DNA from: an uncultured Clostridium sp.
GTDB lineage: Bacteria > Bacillota > Clostridia > Lachnospirales > Lachnospiraceae
DNA length: 21,681 bases
Assembly (NCBI GenBank): GCA_947253885.1
Contig: CAMYAO010000024.1
Span: 1-21,681, forward strand
Reading direction: 5' to 3'
In this document: positions 1 to 7,692 of the stretch, piece by piece
Numbering within the stretch: the first letter of the stretch is position 1
How the letters are laid out: each line of letters begins with the position of its first letter
Translations under genes and position numbers: made by a program
Notes under the pieces: generated by a model
Told to the model about the DNA's origin: nothing
Databases searched by the model: none
What the model saw: only the letters and a program-made list of their open reading frames with translations

Positions 1-837
1 CAACTCTTTTTTGATTGGAGTTACATCCAATGCTCCGGTCACTTTTAAAGTATCAGTCTTCTTTGCTTCGTATACTTTATCGTGCTGTGTGTTATCTCCA
101 ATCAGAAGATCTCCGTCCAAAGTTCCATTCGTACCTAAATTTTGTGCCTGAGGAATAAACTTCTCTGCTAAACCTTTTGTAAGAGGAATGGATAGTGTAT
201 CTGTATTTGTTGTATTAAAAATCCATCCTGATCTAAATGAAAAGCCACCACTTCCCTTAATTTTTTCACTATCATATTTTTCTGCATCTGCTTTATTTGA
301 TGCCTTAACCGTATATGGAATCGATAATTTTACTTTATGAGAATCAGGAGCAGACTTATCATTTTTGTAAGCATTATATATTCCATCCCAATTTTGATCT
401 GTCAGTGGCAATTTAAATGTTATACTATTGCCCGATGTTGTATATTTCATTGAACTTTGTGGAAATATTGTGGAAGCAGATTCCATTTTTATTGTTCCCA
501 GATTTACTGTTTCCGGAAAATTAACCGTATAGCTAATAAATGCAATCTGACTCTTTGTCCCGTCACTCCATGGATAAGCACCAAGTCTTCCCAACAAACT
601 CATATTCGATTCTTGATCCTTCATCAAAGCAACCATATCTAAGTCAAAATGGATCGTTCCACTGTAAGTTGCTTCTGTCTTCGCATCATTAATAGTCGCT
701 TTACCTTCTGTAGTAGTATATTGAGAAATTGGTAAAACATCTGATGCAAAAGCCATAAGTTGCGTTCCTCTAACTCCTGTTATAATCAGAGTCAGCACCA
801 CTATTATTGACACTATTTTTTTGTACATTCTTTTCAT
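1..837 (-). CDS. Secreted protein of unknown function, C-terminus cut by window edge
   Basis: I translated this by hand: an open frame of 279 codons runs from an ATG at 837 to position 1 without a stop, so the C-terminus lies outside the window. AAAGGA sits about 7 nt upstream of the ATG, and an in-frame TAA lies two codons before it, which fixes the start. The N-terminus is a classic Sec signal peptide: MKRMYKK, a hydrophobic stretch around residues 8-21, then a probable cleavage at AFA-SD near residues 30-32. The mature part is rich in Thr, Ser, Asn, Asp and Lys, has almost no Cys, and alternates short hydrophobic and polar runs like an extracellular beta-sandwich protein (for example around residues 55-70 and 95-115). 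A plausible reading is a cell-surface or adhesin-like protein, possibly with a cell-wall anchor beyond the edge. I do not recognise a named family. It follows glyS on the same strand but has its own leader and candidate promoters. Confidence 0.8.
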   Translation of the reverse strand, partial: MKRMYKKIVSIIVVLTLIITGVRGTQLMAFASDVLPISQYTTTEGKATINDAKTEATYSGTIHFDLDMVALMKDQESNMSLLGRLGAYPWSDGTKSQIAFISYTVNFPETVNLGTIKMESASTIFPQSSMKYTTSGNSITFKLPLTDQNWDGIYNAYKNDKSAPDSHKVKLSIPYTVKASNKADAEKYDSEKIKGSGGFSFRSGWIFNTTNTDTLSIPLTKGLAEKFIPQAQNLGTNGTLDGDLLIGDNTQHDKVYEAKKTDTLKVTGALDVTPIKKEL

Positions 838-1009
838 TATTTATCCTTTCGTACGATATTTAATTGTATTTTCCTCCTACATATCTATAACTGTAACACC
901 TTCCTTCTCACTATTCAATATATATTTCTGAGTTATATAAAAATATTTCTAAAACAAATACCTTTTATTAGCATTCATATTTTAACACGATTATTTACTT
1001 TTTTCATTA

Positions 1010-1037
1010 ATTATATTGTTTTATTCAAATACTTCAA
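1010..1037 (-). promoter_or_regulatory. Candidate promoter for the left-edge secreted protein
   Basis: On the minus strand TTGAAG (1032-1037) is followed by a 16-nt spacer and a perfect TATAAT (1010-1015). Transcription from here would give an AT-rich leader of roughly 165 nt before the ATG at 837. A second candidate is an extended -10, TGTTAAAAT, with TAAAAT at 979-984. The 258-base gap between the two genes (838-1095) holds no coding frame that I trust. Only a weak A/T hairpin follows the glyS stop, so read-through from glyS is also possible. Confidence 0.4.
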
Positions 1038-1095
1038 CCGCTATCCAATACAAACCTACCATAAAATGATCCTTTTCTGTTAAAAAAGTCCTTTT

Positions 1096-2484
1096 TTAGT
1101 ACGCAAATTTTTTTGCAAAATATGATTCCAAATCTGCAATCGGAACACGTTCCTGTTCCATTGTATCACGATCACGAACGGTTACCGCATGATCTTCTTC
1201 CGAATCAAAATCGTAAGTAATACAGAACGGAGTACCAATCTCATCCTGACGACGATATCTCTTTCCTATATTTCCTCTATCATCAAATTCACAATTGTAG
1301 GTCTTGGACAACTGTGAAAATACCGCTTCTGCCCCTTCATTTAATTTTTTTGACAACGGAAGAACACCTACCTTAACCGGTGCAAGCTGCGGATGAAAAC
1401 GAAGGACGGTTCTTGTATCTCCGCCTTCCAGTTTCTCCTCATCATATGCGCCGCACAAGAAAGCCAGCACCACACGATCAGCCCCTAAAGAAGGCTCAAT
1501 TACATAAGGAATATACTTTTTATTTTTCTGATCGTCAAAATACGTTAAATCCTGACCAGAAACTGTCTGATGCTGTGTCAGATCATAATCGGTTCGATCA
1601 GCAACTCCCCACAGTTCCCCCCAACCAAACGGAAAGAGATATTCAATATCGGAAGTTGCCTTTGAATAGAAAGAAAGTTCTTCCTTATCATGATCGCGAA
1701 CTCTCATTTCTTCCTCTTTCATACCCAGTTCTTTGAGCCAGTTGATACAATAACTTCTCCAATATTCAAACCATTCCAGGTCTGTGTCAGGTTCGCAGAA
1801 AAATTCCAGTTCCATCTGTTCAAATTCTCGAGTACGGAAAGTAAAATTGCCCGGTGTGATCTCATTTCGAAAAGATTTTCCGATCTGACCGATTCCAAAT
1901 GGAATTTTCTTTCGTGAGGTTCTCTGAACATTTTTAAAGTTTACAAAAATGCCCTGTGCAGTTTCCGGACGCATATAAACCACATTTTTCGCATCCTCTG
2001 TTACGCCTTGAAATGTTTTAAACATTAAGTTAAATTCCCGGATATCAGTAAAATTATGTTTTCCACAGGAAGGACAAGCAATCTCATGTTCGTCAATAAA
2101 TTTTTTCATTTCTTCTTTTGACCAACCGTCTACCGATGAGTCCAATGCAATAGCATGCTCCTGTGCAAAATCTTCAATAATCTTATCTGCACGAAAGCGC
2201 TCATGACACTCTCTGCAATCCATCAGCGGATCTGAAAATCCTCCTAAATGACCGGAAGCAATCCATGTCTGCGGATTCATTAAAATAGCACAGTCAACCC
2301 CTACATTATAAGGACTTTCCTGAATAAATTTCTTCCACCATGCTTTTTTTACATTGTTCTTTAACTCCACCCCGAGATTCCCGTAATCCCAGGTATTTGC
2401 CAATCCCCCGTAAATATCGGAACCAGGATATACAAATCCTCTTGATTTTGCTAAAGCAACGATTTTTTCCATTGTTTTTTCCAT
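1096..2484 (-). CDS. glyS: Glycyl-tRNA synthetase, single-chain (alpha2) type
   Basis: Charges tRNA-Gly with glycine in the cytoplasm. The protein has 462 residues, the usual length of the homodimeric bacterial/archaeal/eukaryal form rather than the alpha2beta2 form. The class II core is visible: motif 2 is the FRNE region around residues 205-225 (R206), and motif 3 is GADRVVLAFL at about 334-343. Two Cys pairs, C90/C93 and C137/C140, form a zinc-knuckle-like insertion typical of this type. The C-terminal anticodon-binding domain runs from about residue 365 to the end, with YRRQDEIGTPF as its conserved core. ATG at 2484 is preferred over the ATG four codons later because GTGAGG lies 9 nt upstream of it. 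glyS is the last gene of the protease-era-recO-glyS series, 83 nt after recO, and probably also has its own promoter. Confidence 0.97.
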   Translation of the reverse strand: MEKTMEKIVALAKSRGFVYPGSDIYGGLANTWDYGNLGVELKNNVKKAWWKKFIQESPYNVGVDCAILMNPQTWIASGHLGGFSDPLMDCRECHERFRADKIIEDFAQEHAIALDSSVDGWSKEEMKKFIDEHEIACPSCGKHNFTDIREFNLMFKTFQGVTEDAKNVVYMRPETAQGIFVNFKNVQRTSRKKIPFGIGQIGKSFRNEITPGNFTFRTREFEQMELEFFCEPDTDLEWFEYWRSYCINWLKELGMKEEEMRVRDHDKEELSFYSKATSDIEYLFPFGWGELWGVADRTDYDLTQHQTVSGQDLTYFDDQKNKKYIPYVIEPSLGADRVVLAFLCGAYDEEKLEGGDTRTVLRFHPQLAPVKVGVLPLSKKLNEGAEAVFSQLSKTYNCEFDDRGNIGKRYRRQDEIGTPFCITYDFDSEEDHAVTVRDRDTMEQERVPIADLESYFAKKFAY

Positions 2485-2542
2485 TTATTGTAACCTCACT
2501 TTTATTTTTAATATTCTGTCTCGCTTATTTACATACTTACTA

Positions 2543-2571
2543 AGTATACCGACCTCATCCTCTATTTTCAA
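2543..2571 (-). promoter_or_regulatory. Probable glyS promoter with an inverted repeat over the -10
   Basis: Minus strand: TTGAAA (2566-2571), 17-nt spacer, TATACT (2543-2548), each hexamer matching 5 of 6 consensus bases. The -35 contains the TGA stop codon of recO. A perfect 7-bp inverted repeat with a one-base centre, ATACTTACTAAGTAT (2533-2547), covers most of the -10 and the expected start point. The leader would be about 50 nt, too short for a T-box. Confidence 0.5.
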
Positions 2572-3305
2572 GTTTCTTCCAAGAATGCCTCTGTTTTAAA
2601 CTTTCGATCTGTATTTGCTTTTAAAATACGGGACACAACGTTCTGCATCTGGTTCAATATCACATCTGTGACTGTAAAAGAATACAGCTTTGCAATCGAT
2701 ATCCCCATAATATACTGTAGAGCATAGACTGCTGCGGGATCCAAATGAATCGCATTCCGGCTATGGTCACATCGATCACATACAATCGCATATTGCGACG
2801 GTTCGTACCAATACAAATCGTTCTGCCTTTTGCAATATTTACAATTATAAAGATCCGGATAGGTTCCGTTTAACACCAACAGCTTCAATTCAAAAATAAT
2901 CCGTATCAACGCACGGGATAATTTTGCCGCAAGTAATGCTTTGATTGTAACAAATAATAAGTTTAACTGTTGTGCTGCCTCTATATTCTCTGCTGAAAAA
3001 TATTCAGAAAGTTCCAAAAAATAATATCCGTAATACAGACTGTCAATATCCTCTGTCAATTCTCGAAAATAATAATCGATCTCCGCTTTTACGACCGTAT
3101 ACGAATTTCTTCCTTCATACGCCTCAAAACGTCCGAAACAAAACGGGTCTGTAGACGCTACCAGTGAACTCTTCGGTCGTCTGGCTCCTCTTGCAAATGC
3201 CACAATCTTGCCTCTTTCTTTTGTTAATAAAACAATTCGTTTGTCATAGTCTCCAACCGGCATAGAAGATAAAACCATTCCGGATACGATCACACTGCCC
3301 GCCAT
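2568..3305 (-). CDS. recO: DNA repair protein RecO
   Basis: RecO acts with RecR (and RecF) to load RecA onto SSB-coated single-stranded DNA in gap repair and recombination. The protein has 245 residues, the normal length. The N-terminal OB-fold region shows the family pattern GMVLSSMPVGDYDKRIVLLT (residues 9-28), followed by KIVAFARGARRPKS at about 33-46. The helical C-terminal part carries a four-Cys zinc site, C155/C158 and C176/C179 (CKYC and CDRC). It starts 5 nt after the era stop codon and has only a weak, distant GAGG, so translation is probably coupled to era. Its stop codon overlaps the likely -35 of glyS. The gene order era-recO-glyS is common in this bacterial group. Confidence 0.95.
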   Translation of the reverse strand: MAGSVIVSGMVLSSMPVGDYDKRIVLLTKERGKIVAFARGARRPKSSLVASTDPFCFGRFEAYEGRNSYTVVKAEIDYYFRELTEDIDSLYYGYYFLELSEYFSAENIEAAQQLNLLFVTIKALLAAKLSRALIRIIFELKLLVLNGTYPDLYNCKYCKRQNDLYWYEPSQYAIVCDRCDHSRNAIHLDPAAVYALQYIMGISIAKLYSFTVTDVILNQMQNVVSRILKANTDRKFKTEAFLEET

Positions 3306-3310
3306 CTGTT

Positions 3311-4219
3311 TTACAGATCCTCTTTATGAAAACCGAAATTTTTCATCTGTATATCGGAATCTCTCCAATCTTTTCGAACTTTTACCCACAATTGAAGATT
3401 TACCTTTTGCTCCAACATGTTTTCAATATCCAAACGTGACTGACTTCCTATTTTCTTTAGCATGCTTCCCTGTTTTCCGATTATAATCCCCTTATGGGAC
3501 TCTCTTTCACATACGATGGTAGCTTCAATATCTACAATTTTCTTATTTTTTCTAAAACTCATCTTATCAATCGAAACTGCAATTCCATGAGGGATTTCTT
3601 CATTGAGTGCCCGCAATGCCTTTTCTCGAATCAATTCAGATACAATCTGCCTCTCCGGCTGGTCTGTGACAGTATCTTCATCATAAAACATAGGACCGTA
3701 CGGAAGGTATTTAAATATGGTCTCAACCACATCGTCTATATTTTCTCCCTTCAATGCCGATATAGGTATAATCTCATCAAAATCATATATTTTTCGATAA
3801 GTATCGATAAACAGCAATATCTCTTCTTTCTTTACCGTATCCGTTTTATTTATGATTAATATTACCGGACAGGTAACTTTTTTTAACCGTTCTACAATAT
3901 GCTGTTCACCGGCTCCAATAAACGTAGACGGTTCTACCAACCACAACACAACATCTACTTCCGAGAGAGAGCGTTCCGCTATTGTGACCATATACTCTCC
4001 CAGCTTATTTTTTGCCTTATGAATACCCGGTGTATCTACAAATACAATCTGTCCTTTTTCTAAATCGGTATAAATTGTTTGAATTTTATTTCTTGTTGTT
4101 TGAGGCTTATTACTCGTGATCGCAATTTTTTGCCCGATGATCTGATTCATTAAGGTCGATTTCCCGACATTGGGTCTTCCGATCAATGTAACAAAGCCTG
4201 ATTTAAAATCCTCTTTCAT
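3311..4219 (-). CDS. era: GTPase Era, 16S rRNA processing/30S assembly
   Basis: Era is an essential GTPase that binds the 3' end of 16S rRNA and guides 30S maturation. All GTPase motifs are present: G1 GRPNVGKS at 14-21, the G2 TT at 41-42, G3 DTPG at 62-65, G4 NKTD at 124-127 and G5 SAL at 154-156. The C-terminal KH domain carries its RNA-binding loop in GIIIGKQG (244-251). The length of 302 residues is standard. The gene begins 8 nt after the stop of the M16C protease. A GAAGGA inside the end of the protease gene, about 11 nt upstream, and AGCAGG directly before the ATG are the only ribosome-binding candidates, which suggests coupled translation. It is in a clear operon with recO downstream. 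Confidence 0.97.
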   Translation of the reverse strand: MKEDFKSGFVTLIGRPNVGKSTLMNQIIGQKIAITSNKPQTTRNKIQTIYTDLEKGQIVFVDTPGIHKAKNKLGEYMVTIAERSLSEVDVVLWLVEPSTFIGAGEQHIVERLKKVTCPVILIINKTDTVKKEEILLFIDTYRKIYDFDEIIPISALKGENIDDVVETIFKYLPYGPMFYDEDTVTDQPERQIVSELIREKALRALNEEIPHGIAVSIDKMSFRKNKKIVDIEATIVCERESHKGIIIGKQGSMLKKIGSQSRLDIENMLEQKVNLQLWVKVRKDWRDSDIQMKNFGFHKEDL

Positions 4220-4227
4220 CCTGCTTT

Positions 4228-7146
4228 TTATCCTTCTGAAACTAAAGGGGTTATATAGTCAAACACCTCTTTATTATCCGCTATATTTTTTTCATTTCCT
4301 ATCACACATACACTTGCATGTTCCAGCATTTCCGCAACCGGTACTGCCATTTTTCGAATATCTGATACAGTTGCACACAGCACCTCGTCTCTTTCTTTCT
4401 GAATCATGTCGTAAGTCAAGCCGGAAATATAACTCAACATAGAACGAAGTCCCTTTGCATACGAGTTTAAAGGTGCATCCATAGAACTGAAAGTTCCTAT
4501 AATAAATTTGGTCATTCCTCTCTCATCTACATCAAAATTTCTGAGATACTCCGCTGTTTTCCGATATACTTCAAGACTTTCAGATAGTTTCGGATCACGA
4601 TAGGAGGTAAAGAAAATATCCCCGAATCTTCCAGAATTTGCGGAACATCCGTATGCACCACCTTTAACTCTGATATTGCCCCACAGATATTCATAATTCA
4701 TAATCGTATTAAAAATACGCATAGAGCCGTGATACGGAGTGCGATTCTGATCGTAAATTCCGACTAATGACACATACTGAATTTGAGAAGCATCTGTAAA
4801 TCCTTCATTTTTAGTAGGCGTCACTCCGACGGTCACCGAATCTTCCTTTTCTCTATTGTCCAATTTATCTGCAAAAGCTGCAATGTCCGGCTTAATTGCC
4901 TCCAACTGTTCTTTTGAGGTTGTGACACTTACCAAAAGATTGTTTTGTGTGAAAATACGCTCTGTAAGACTCTTTAATTTCTTGATTAATACTATTTTAT
5001 TTTCCTCAAAATGAGTTACAATCTCACATAATTTTCGGAAGAATCCTATCCCCGAAATCAAGTCCAAATATCTGGAACGAGGTTTATAATAGGACATCCC
5101 TCTCATTGCCGACACGCTGTGTCCGCTTGCACTAATGGCCGCCTGAGTTCTGGATTTTATCTCTTCTAATACCTCCAATATCCGCTTTTCATCATCGAAT
5201 TTTGTTCGAAGCAGAATAGACTCTGCCAATTTCATTGCCTTTTTATAATTTAACGGCAAAGTTTTAAAATGCAATTCCAATTTCGGATAATAATCATCTA
5301 CCTGTCTGAAATTTGCATAAGCATTTGTCTCTGTATTAATCCCTCCGGTATACAAATGAATCTCATCCGACAATTCCTTAAATGAATAATCTTCCGTATC
5401 CAGTCTTCCCATCAATGCGGAAAGAATAGAAAGATACGGCACATCCTCCTCTACTACATGATGAACATCAAATAAATAATCCTGATAAATAATACCGGAG
5501 GTATCATAGTCGTGCCATACAAGTTTGGCTCTCCCCGCCTCTGACTCAATATTGGAATAAGTATCGGAAACCTGTTTCATATCCGAACGCTCCAATAACG
5601 GAATTGTATCCAACTGTTCCGGTGTGGAAGGTGTCTCCCCGAATAAGCGCAGATCTTTGGTTTCCTGTATGATCTGATCCAACTCCTGATCTGACAAAGA
5701 AGCTTTTAATCCGGAAAGTTTTTTCGCGAGTTCCGCTTCTTTTTGCTCATGTAAGCCCTTCTGCGGATAAATTACCACAACAGACTGATGTGTATTGTTT
5801 AAAAAATATTTTTGAATCAACTGTTCAAAATAATCCGTATGAATCTGTTCTCTTAAGAAAGCAAATACACCCAATTCTTCTAAATGAAGAAATGGTTGAT
5901 TGTCATCATATAACCAACTGTCCAACATCTGTAAGCCAAGCATCAGACCCTTAGGATACCTTCCGAAATCCGCTTCACGGAATCGAAATTCCATTGTATT
6001 TAATCCTGCAAGCAAAGTTGCTTTATCAATTCCCGTTTCAACCTGATTTCTTAAAACACTCTGAATCACAGACAAAAACTGCTCTTTTTTCTCTTCTTCT
6101 GTATTTTTGGCTACTATGGAAAAATATGGTTGTTTGACCCCGTTATCATATCCTCCGTAAATATCATTTCCTATTCCCGCATCTAAAAGAGCCTGCTTGA
6201 TCGGCGCTCCCTGACTGGATAACAGAGCATAATCCAACAGAGAAAACGCCACATACAGATTCGGATCCAAATTTGTTTCCATTGCCCAGTTTGCAGAAAG
6301 ATAGGTCTTATCCTGCTCCTTTTCCGTACTGGAAATAGAATAAGCCTTACGAATCTCTCTGATCTTTGTAAACGGTGTCTGATCCGGAATGGATGAATCA
6401 ATCTCCAAATGCTCAAAATGACTTAAGTATTCCGTATCGATCCAATCCAGTTTTTCTTCTATATTCATATTTCCATATAAATATATATAAGAATTGCTCG
6501 GATGGTAATATTGTTTATGAAAATCACAATAGGCTTCATATGTCAGATCCGGAATGTTATCCGGATCCCCTCCGGATTCAAAACTGTAATTAGTATCCGG
6601 ATATAACGAATTCAGTATTTCCCTTTCCAATAAGCCGTCTGCTGAAGAGAAAGCCCCCTTCATCTCATTGTATACAATTCCGTTTATAATTAAATCATCC
6701 TCTTTGTTTTCCAACTCATAATGCCATCCTTCCTGACGGAAAATATTGACATTGGAATGCAGATTCGGATAAAAAACACTGTCCAGATACACATCCATTA
6801 GGTTTTGGAAATCCTTGTCGTTACAAGACGCAACCGGATATACTGTTTTATCCGGATATGTCATTGCATTCAAAAATGTATTAAGGGAACCTTTTACCAG
6901 CTCGATAAAAGGATCTTTTAACGGAAATTTTCGACTTCCGCATAAAACAGTATGTTCTACAATATGCGGTACCCCGGTGCTGTCTTTTACAGGAGTTCTG
7001 AATCCGATATAAAACACTTTATTTTCATCTTCATTTGAAAGCACACAGATATTTGCACCGGTTTTTTTATGCCGGTATACTATACCGTGCGCATGAATAT
7101 CATCAATTTCTTTTTCATTTATTAGTTCGTATGCTGATAAACTCAA
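4228..7146 (-). CDS. M16C-family zinc metalloprotease (PreP/insulinase-like)
   Basis: A large peptidase of 972 residues, the length of a complete two-half M16C enzyme (mitochondrial/plastid PreP, falcilysin). These enzymes close as a clamshell over short unfolded peptides and degrade them. The inverted zinc motif HIVEH is at 61-65 (ligands H61 and H65, catalytic E64). E161 in NGIVYNEMKG is the expected third ligand, spaced as in plant PreP. The conserved block after the zinc motif (CGSRKFPLKDPF, 69-80) also fits. The second half is catalytically inactive in this family. No signal peptide is seen, so it is likely cytoplasmic. The start is TTG at 7146, with AAGGAG 7 nt upstream; no ATG occurs before the zinc site, so a later start would destroy the domain. 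It heads the operon with era, recO and glyS. The cellular substrate is unknown. Confidence 0.92.
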   Translation of the reverse strand: MSLSAYELINEKEIDDIHAHGIVYRHKKTGANICVLSNEDENKVFYIGFRTPVKDSTGVPHIVEHTVLCGSRKFPLKDPFIELVKGSLNTFLNAMTYPDKTVYPVASCNDKDFQNLMDVYLDSVFYPNLHSNVNIFRQEGWHYELENKEDDLIINGIVYNEMKGAFSSADGLLEREILNSLYPDTNYSFESGGDPDNIPDLTYEAYCDFHKQYYHPSNSYIYLYGNMNIEEKLDWIDTEYLSHFEHLEIDSSIPDQTPFTKIREIRKAYSISSTEKEQDKTYLSANWAMETNLDPNLYVAFSLLDYALLSSQGAPIKQALLDAGIGNDIYGGYDNGVKQPYFSIVAKNTEEEKKEQFLSVIQSVLRNQVETGIDKATLLAGLNTMEFRFREADFGRYPKGLMLGLQMLDSWLYDDNQPFLHLEELGVFAFLREQIHTDYFEQLIQKYFLNNTHQSVVVIYPQKGLHEQKEAELAKKLSGLKASLSDQELDQIIQETKDLRLFGETPSTPEQLDTIPLLERSDMKQVSDTYSNIESEAGRAKLVWHDYDTSGIIYQDYLFDVHHVVEEDVPYLSILSALMGRLDTEDYSFKELSDEIHLYTGGINTETNAYANFRQVDDYYPKLELHFKTLPLNYKKAMKLAESILLRTKFDDEKRILEVLEEIKSRTQAAISASGHSVSAMRGMSYYKPRSRYLDLISGIGFFRKLCEIVTHFEENKIVLIKKLKSLTERIFTQNNLLVSVTTSKEQLEAIKPDIAAFADKLDNREKEDSVTVGVTPTKNEGFTDASQIQYVSLVGIYDQNRTPYHGSMRIFNTIMNYEYLWGNIRVKGGAYGCSANSGRFGDIFFTSYRDPKLSESLEVYRKTAEYLRNFDVDERGMTKFIIGTFSSMDAPLNSYAKGLRSMLSYISGLTYDMIQKERDEVLCATVSDIRKMAVPVAEMLEHASVCVIGNEKNIADNKEVFDYITPLVSEG

Positions 7147-7183
7147 TCTATTTCTCCTTTACACATTCAAGTTATACATAGTT

Positions 7184-7212
7184 ACTTTACTCGATTTAAA
7201 GAATTCTGTAAA
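7184..7212 (-). promoter_or_regulatory. Possible promoter of the protease-era-recO-glyS operon
   Basis: Minus strand: TTTACA (7207-7212, 5 of 6), 17-nt spacer, TAAAGT (7184-7189, 4 of 6). This would give a leader of about 30 nt before the TTG start at 7146. It lies downstream of the strong csp terminator, so some promoter is needed in this gap. A competing -10 (TATAAC) occurs a little closer to the gene without a good -35. Confidence 0.3.
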
Positions 7213-7290
7213 GCAAATCCATCTCCTTTTCCGATTGACAGAAACATACAACCAAAGTACTTTATAGAAAATAATATTTAGCTTCCTACA

Positions 7291-7336
7291 AAACAAAAAA
7301 CCGCTATAACAGAGCTTCTGCTCCGCTATAACGGTT
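7291..7336 (-). terminator. Rho-independent terminator of the cold shock gene
   Basis: In the minus-strand RNA a 17-bp stem (7299-7315 with 7320-7336) closes an AGAA loop and is followed by a U-rich tract (TTTTGTTT, 7291-7298). Three positions are G-U wobbles. On the plus strand these become C-A mismatches, which shows the hairpin is selected in minus-strand RNA and terminates csp. Confidence 0.9.
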
Positions 7337-7353
7337 CTCACATCTTGTTTTAG

Positions 7354-7557
7354 TTATGATAAACGAATAACATTAGCCGCCTGTGGACCTTTATCGCCAT
7401 TTACAACTTCAAACTCGACAGCCTCGCCATCTTTCAATTCCTTAAAGCCATCCATGTTTAATGCAGAAAAATGTACAAATACATCATTTCCTAACTCATC
7501 TAAAATAAAACCAAACCCCTTTTTTGCATTAAACCATTTTACAGTACCCTGCTGCAT
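7354..7557 (-). CDS. csp: Cold shock protein, CspA family
   Basis: A 67-residue single cold-shock domain, an OB-fold RNA/DNA chaperone that melts RNA secondary structure. The start MQQGTVKWFNAKKGFGFI contains RNP1 (KGFGFI, residues 13-18), and VFVHFSAL (26-33) is RNP2. The Trp and Phe residues that stack on nucleic acid are all present. AGGAGG (7567-7572) lies 9 nt upstream of the ATG. The gene has its own strong promoter and terminator, so it is a monocistronic unit as usual for csp genes. Its expression level and cold inducibility cannot be judged from the sequence; many Firmicutes csp genes are abundant at all temperatures. Which numbered paralogue it is (cspA, B, C or D) cannot be assigned. 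Confidence 0.97.
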   Translation of the reverse strand: MQQGTVKWFNAKKGFGFILDELGNDVFVHFSALNMDGFKELKDGEAVEFEVVNGDKGPQAANVIRLS

Positions 7558-7588
7558 AAAAAACTTCCTCCTAAATACATAATCAAAG

Positions 7589-7602
7589 GCACAATTTTGT
7601 GC
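7589..7602 (-). promoter_or_regulatory. Small hairpin in the csp leader
   Basis: GCACAATTTTGTGC on the plus strand is an inverted repeat with GCACAA/TTGTGC arms. In RNA it would form a short stem of about 5 bp with a 4-nt loop, just downstream of the predicted csp start site and about 17 nt before the AGGAGG. It could stabilise the leader or affect ribosome access. Confidence 0.3.
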
Positions 7603-7617
7603 ATAATTTACAATTAC

Positions 7618-7646
7618 AGTTTATCATGCAGATATTTTTTTGTCAA
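7618..7646 (-). promoter_or_regulatory. csp promoter
   Basis: Minus strand: a perfect TTGACA (7641-7646), a 17-nt spacer, and TAAACT (7618-7623, 4 of 6) preceded by TG one base upstream, which makes an extended -10. The predicted leader is about 50 nt. No good terminator separates mscS from this promoter, so some read-through from mscS is possible. Confidence 0.75.
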
Positions 7647-7692
7647 TGAAAACAACTTTTTCTATTTATTTTTTATAAAAATATTGTATGGT

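Noticed and set aside
457..642. 61-codon plus-strand frame at the left edge
   Set aside because: Lies opposite the secreted-protein gene, whose 279-codon open frame, signal peptide and ribosome binding site are far better supported.
1082..1097. Terminator hairpin after glyS
   Set aside because: Only six A-T pairs around a 4-nt loop, with no G-C pair in the stem; too weak to call.
2485..2567. Glycine T-box before glyS
   Set aside because: The gap of 83 nt is too short for a T-box, and no specifier stem or T-box sequence is visible.
3494..3859. 121-codon plus-strand frame
   Set aside because: Antisense to era; its composition is that expected from the opposite strand of a conserved gene.
7235..7263. 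Plus-strand promoter-like TTGACA with a 17-nt spacer
   Set aside because: The -10 (TACTTT) is poor and no plus-strand gene follows; the first element is probably chance.
7159..7341. 60-codon minus-strand frame between csp and the M16C protease
   Set aside because: It runs through the csp terminator hairpin, has no ribosome binding site and overlaps the likely protease promoter.
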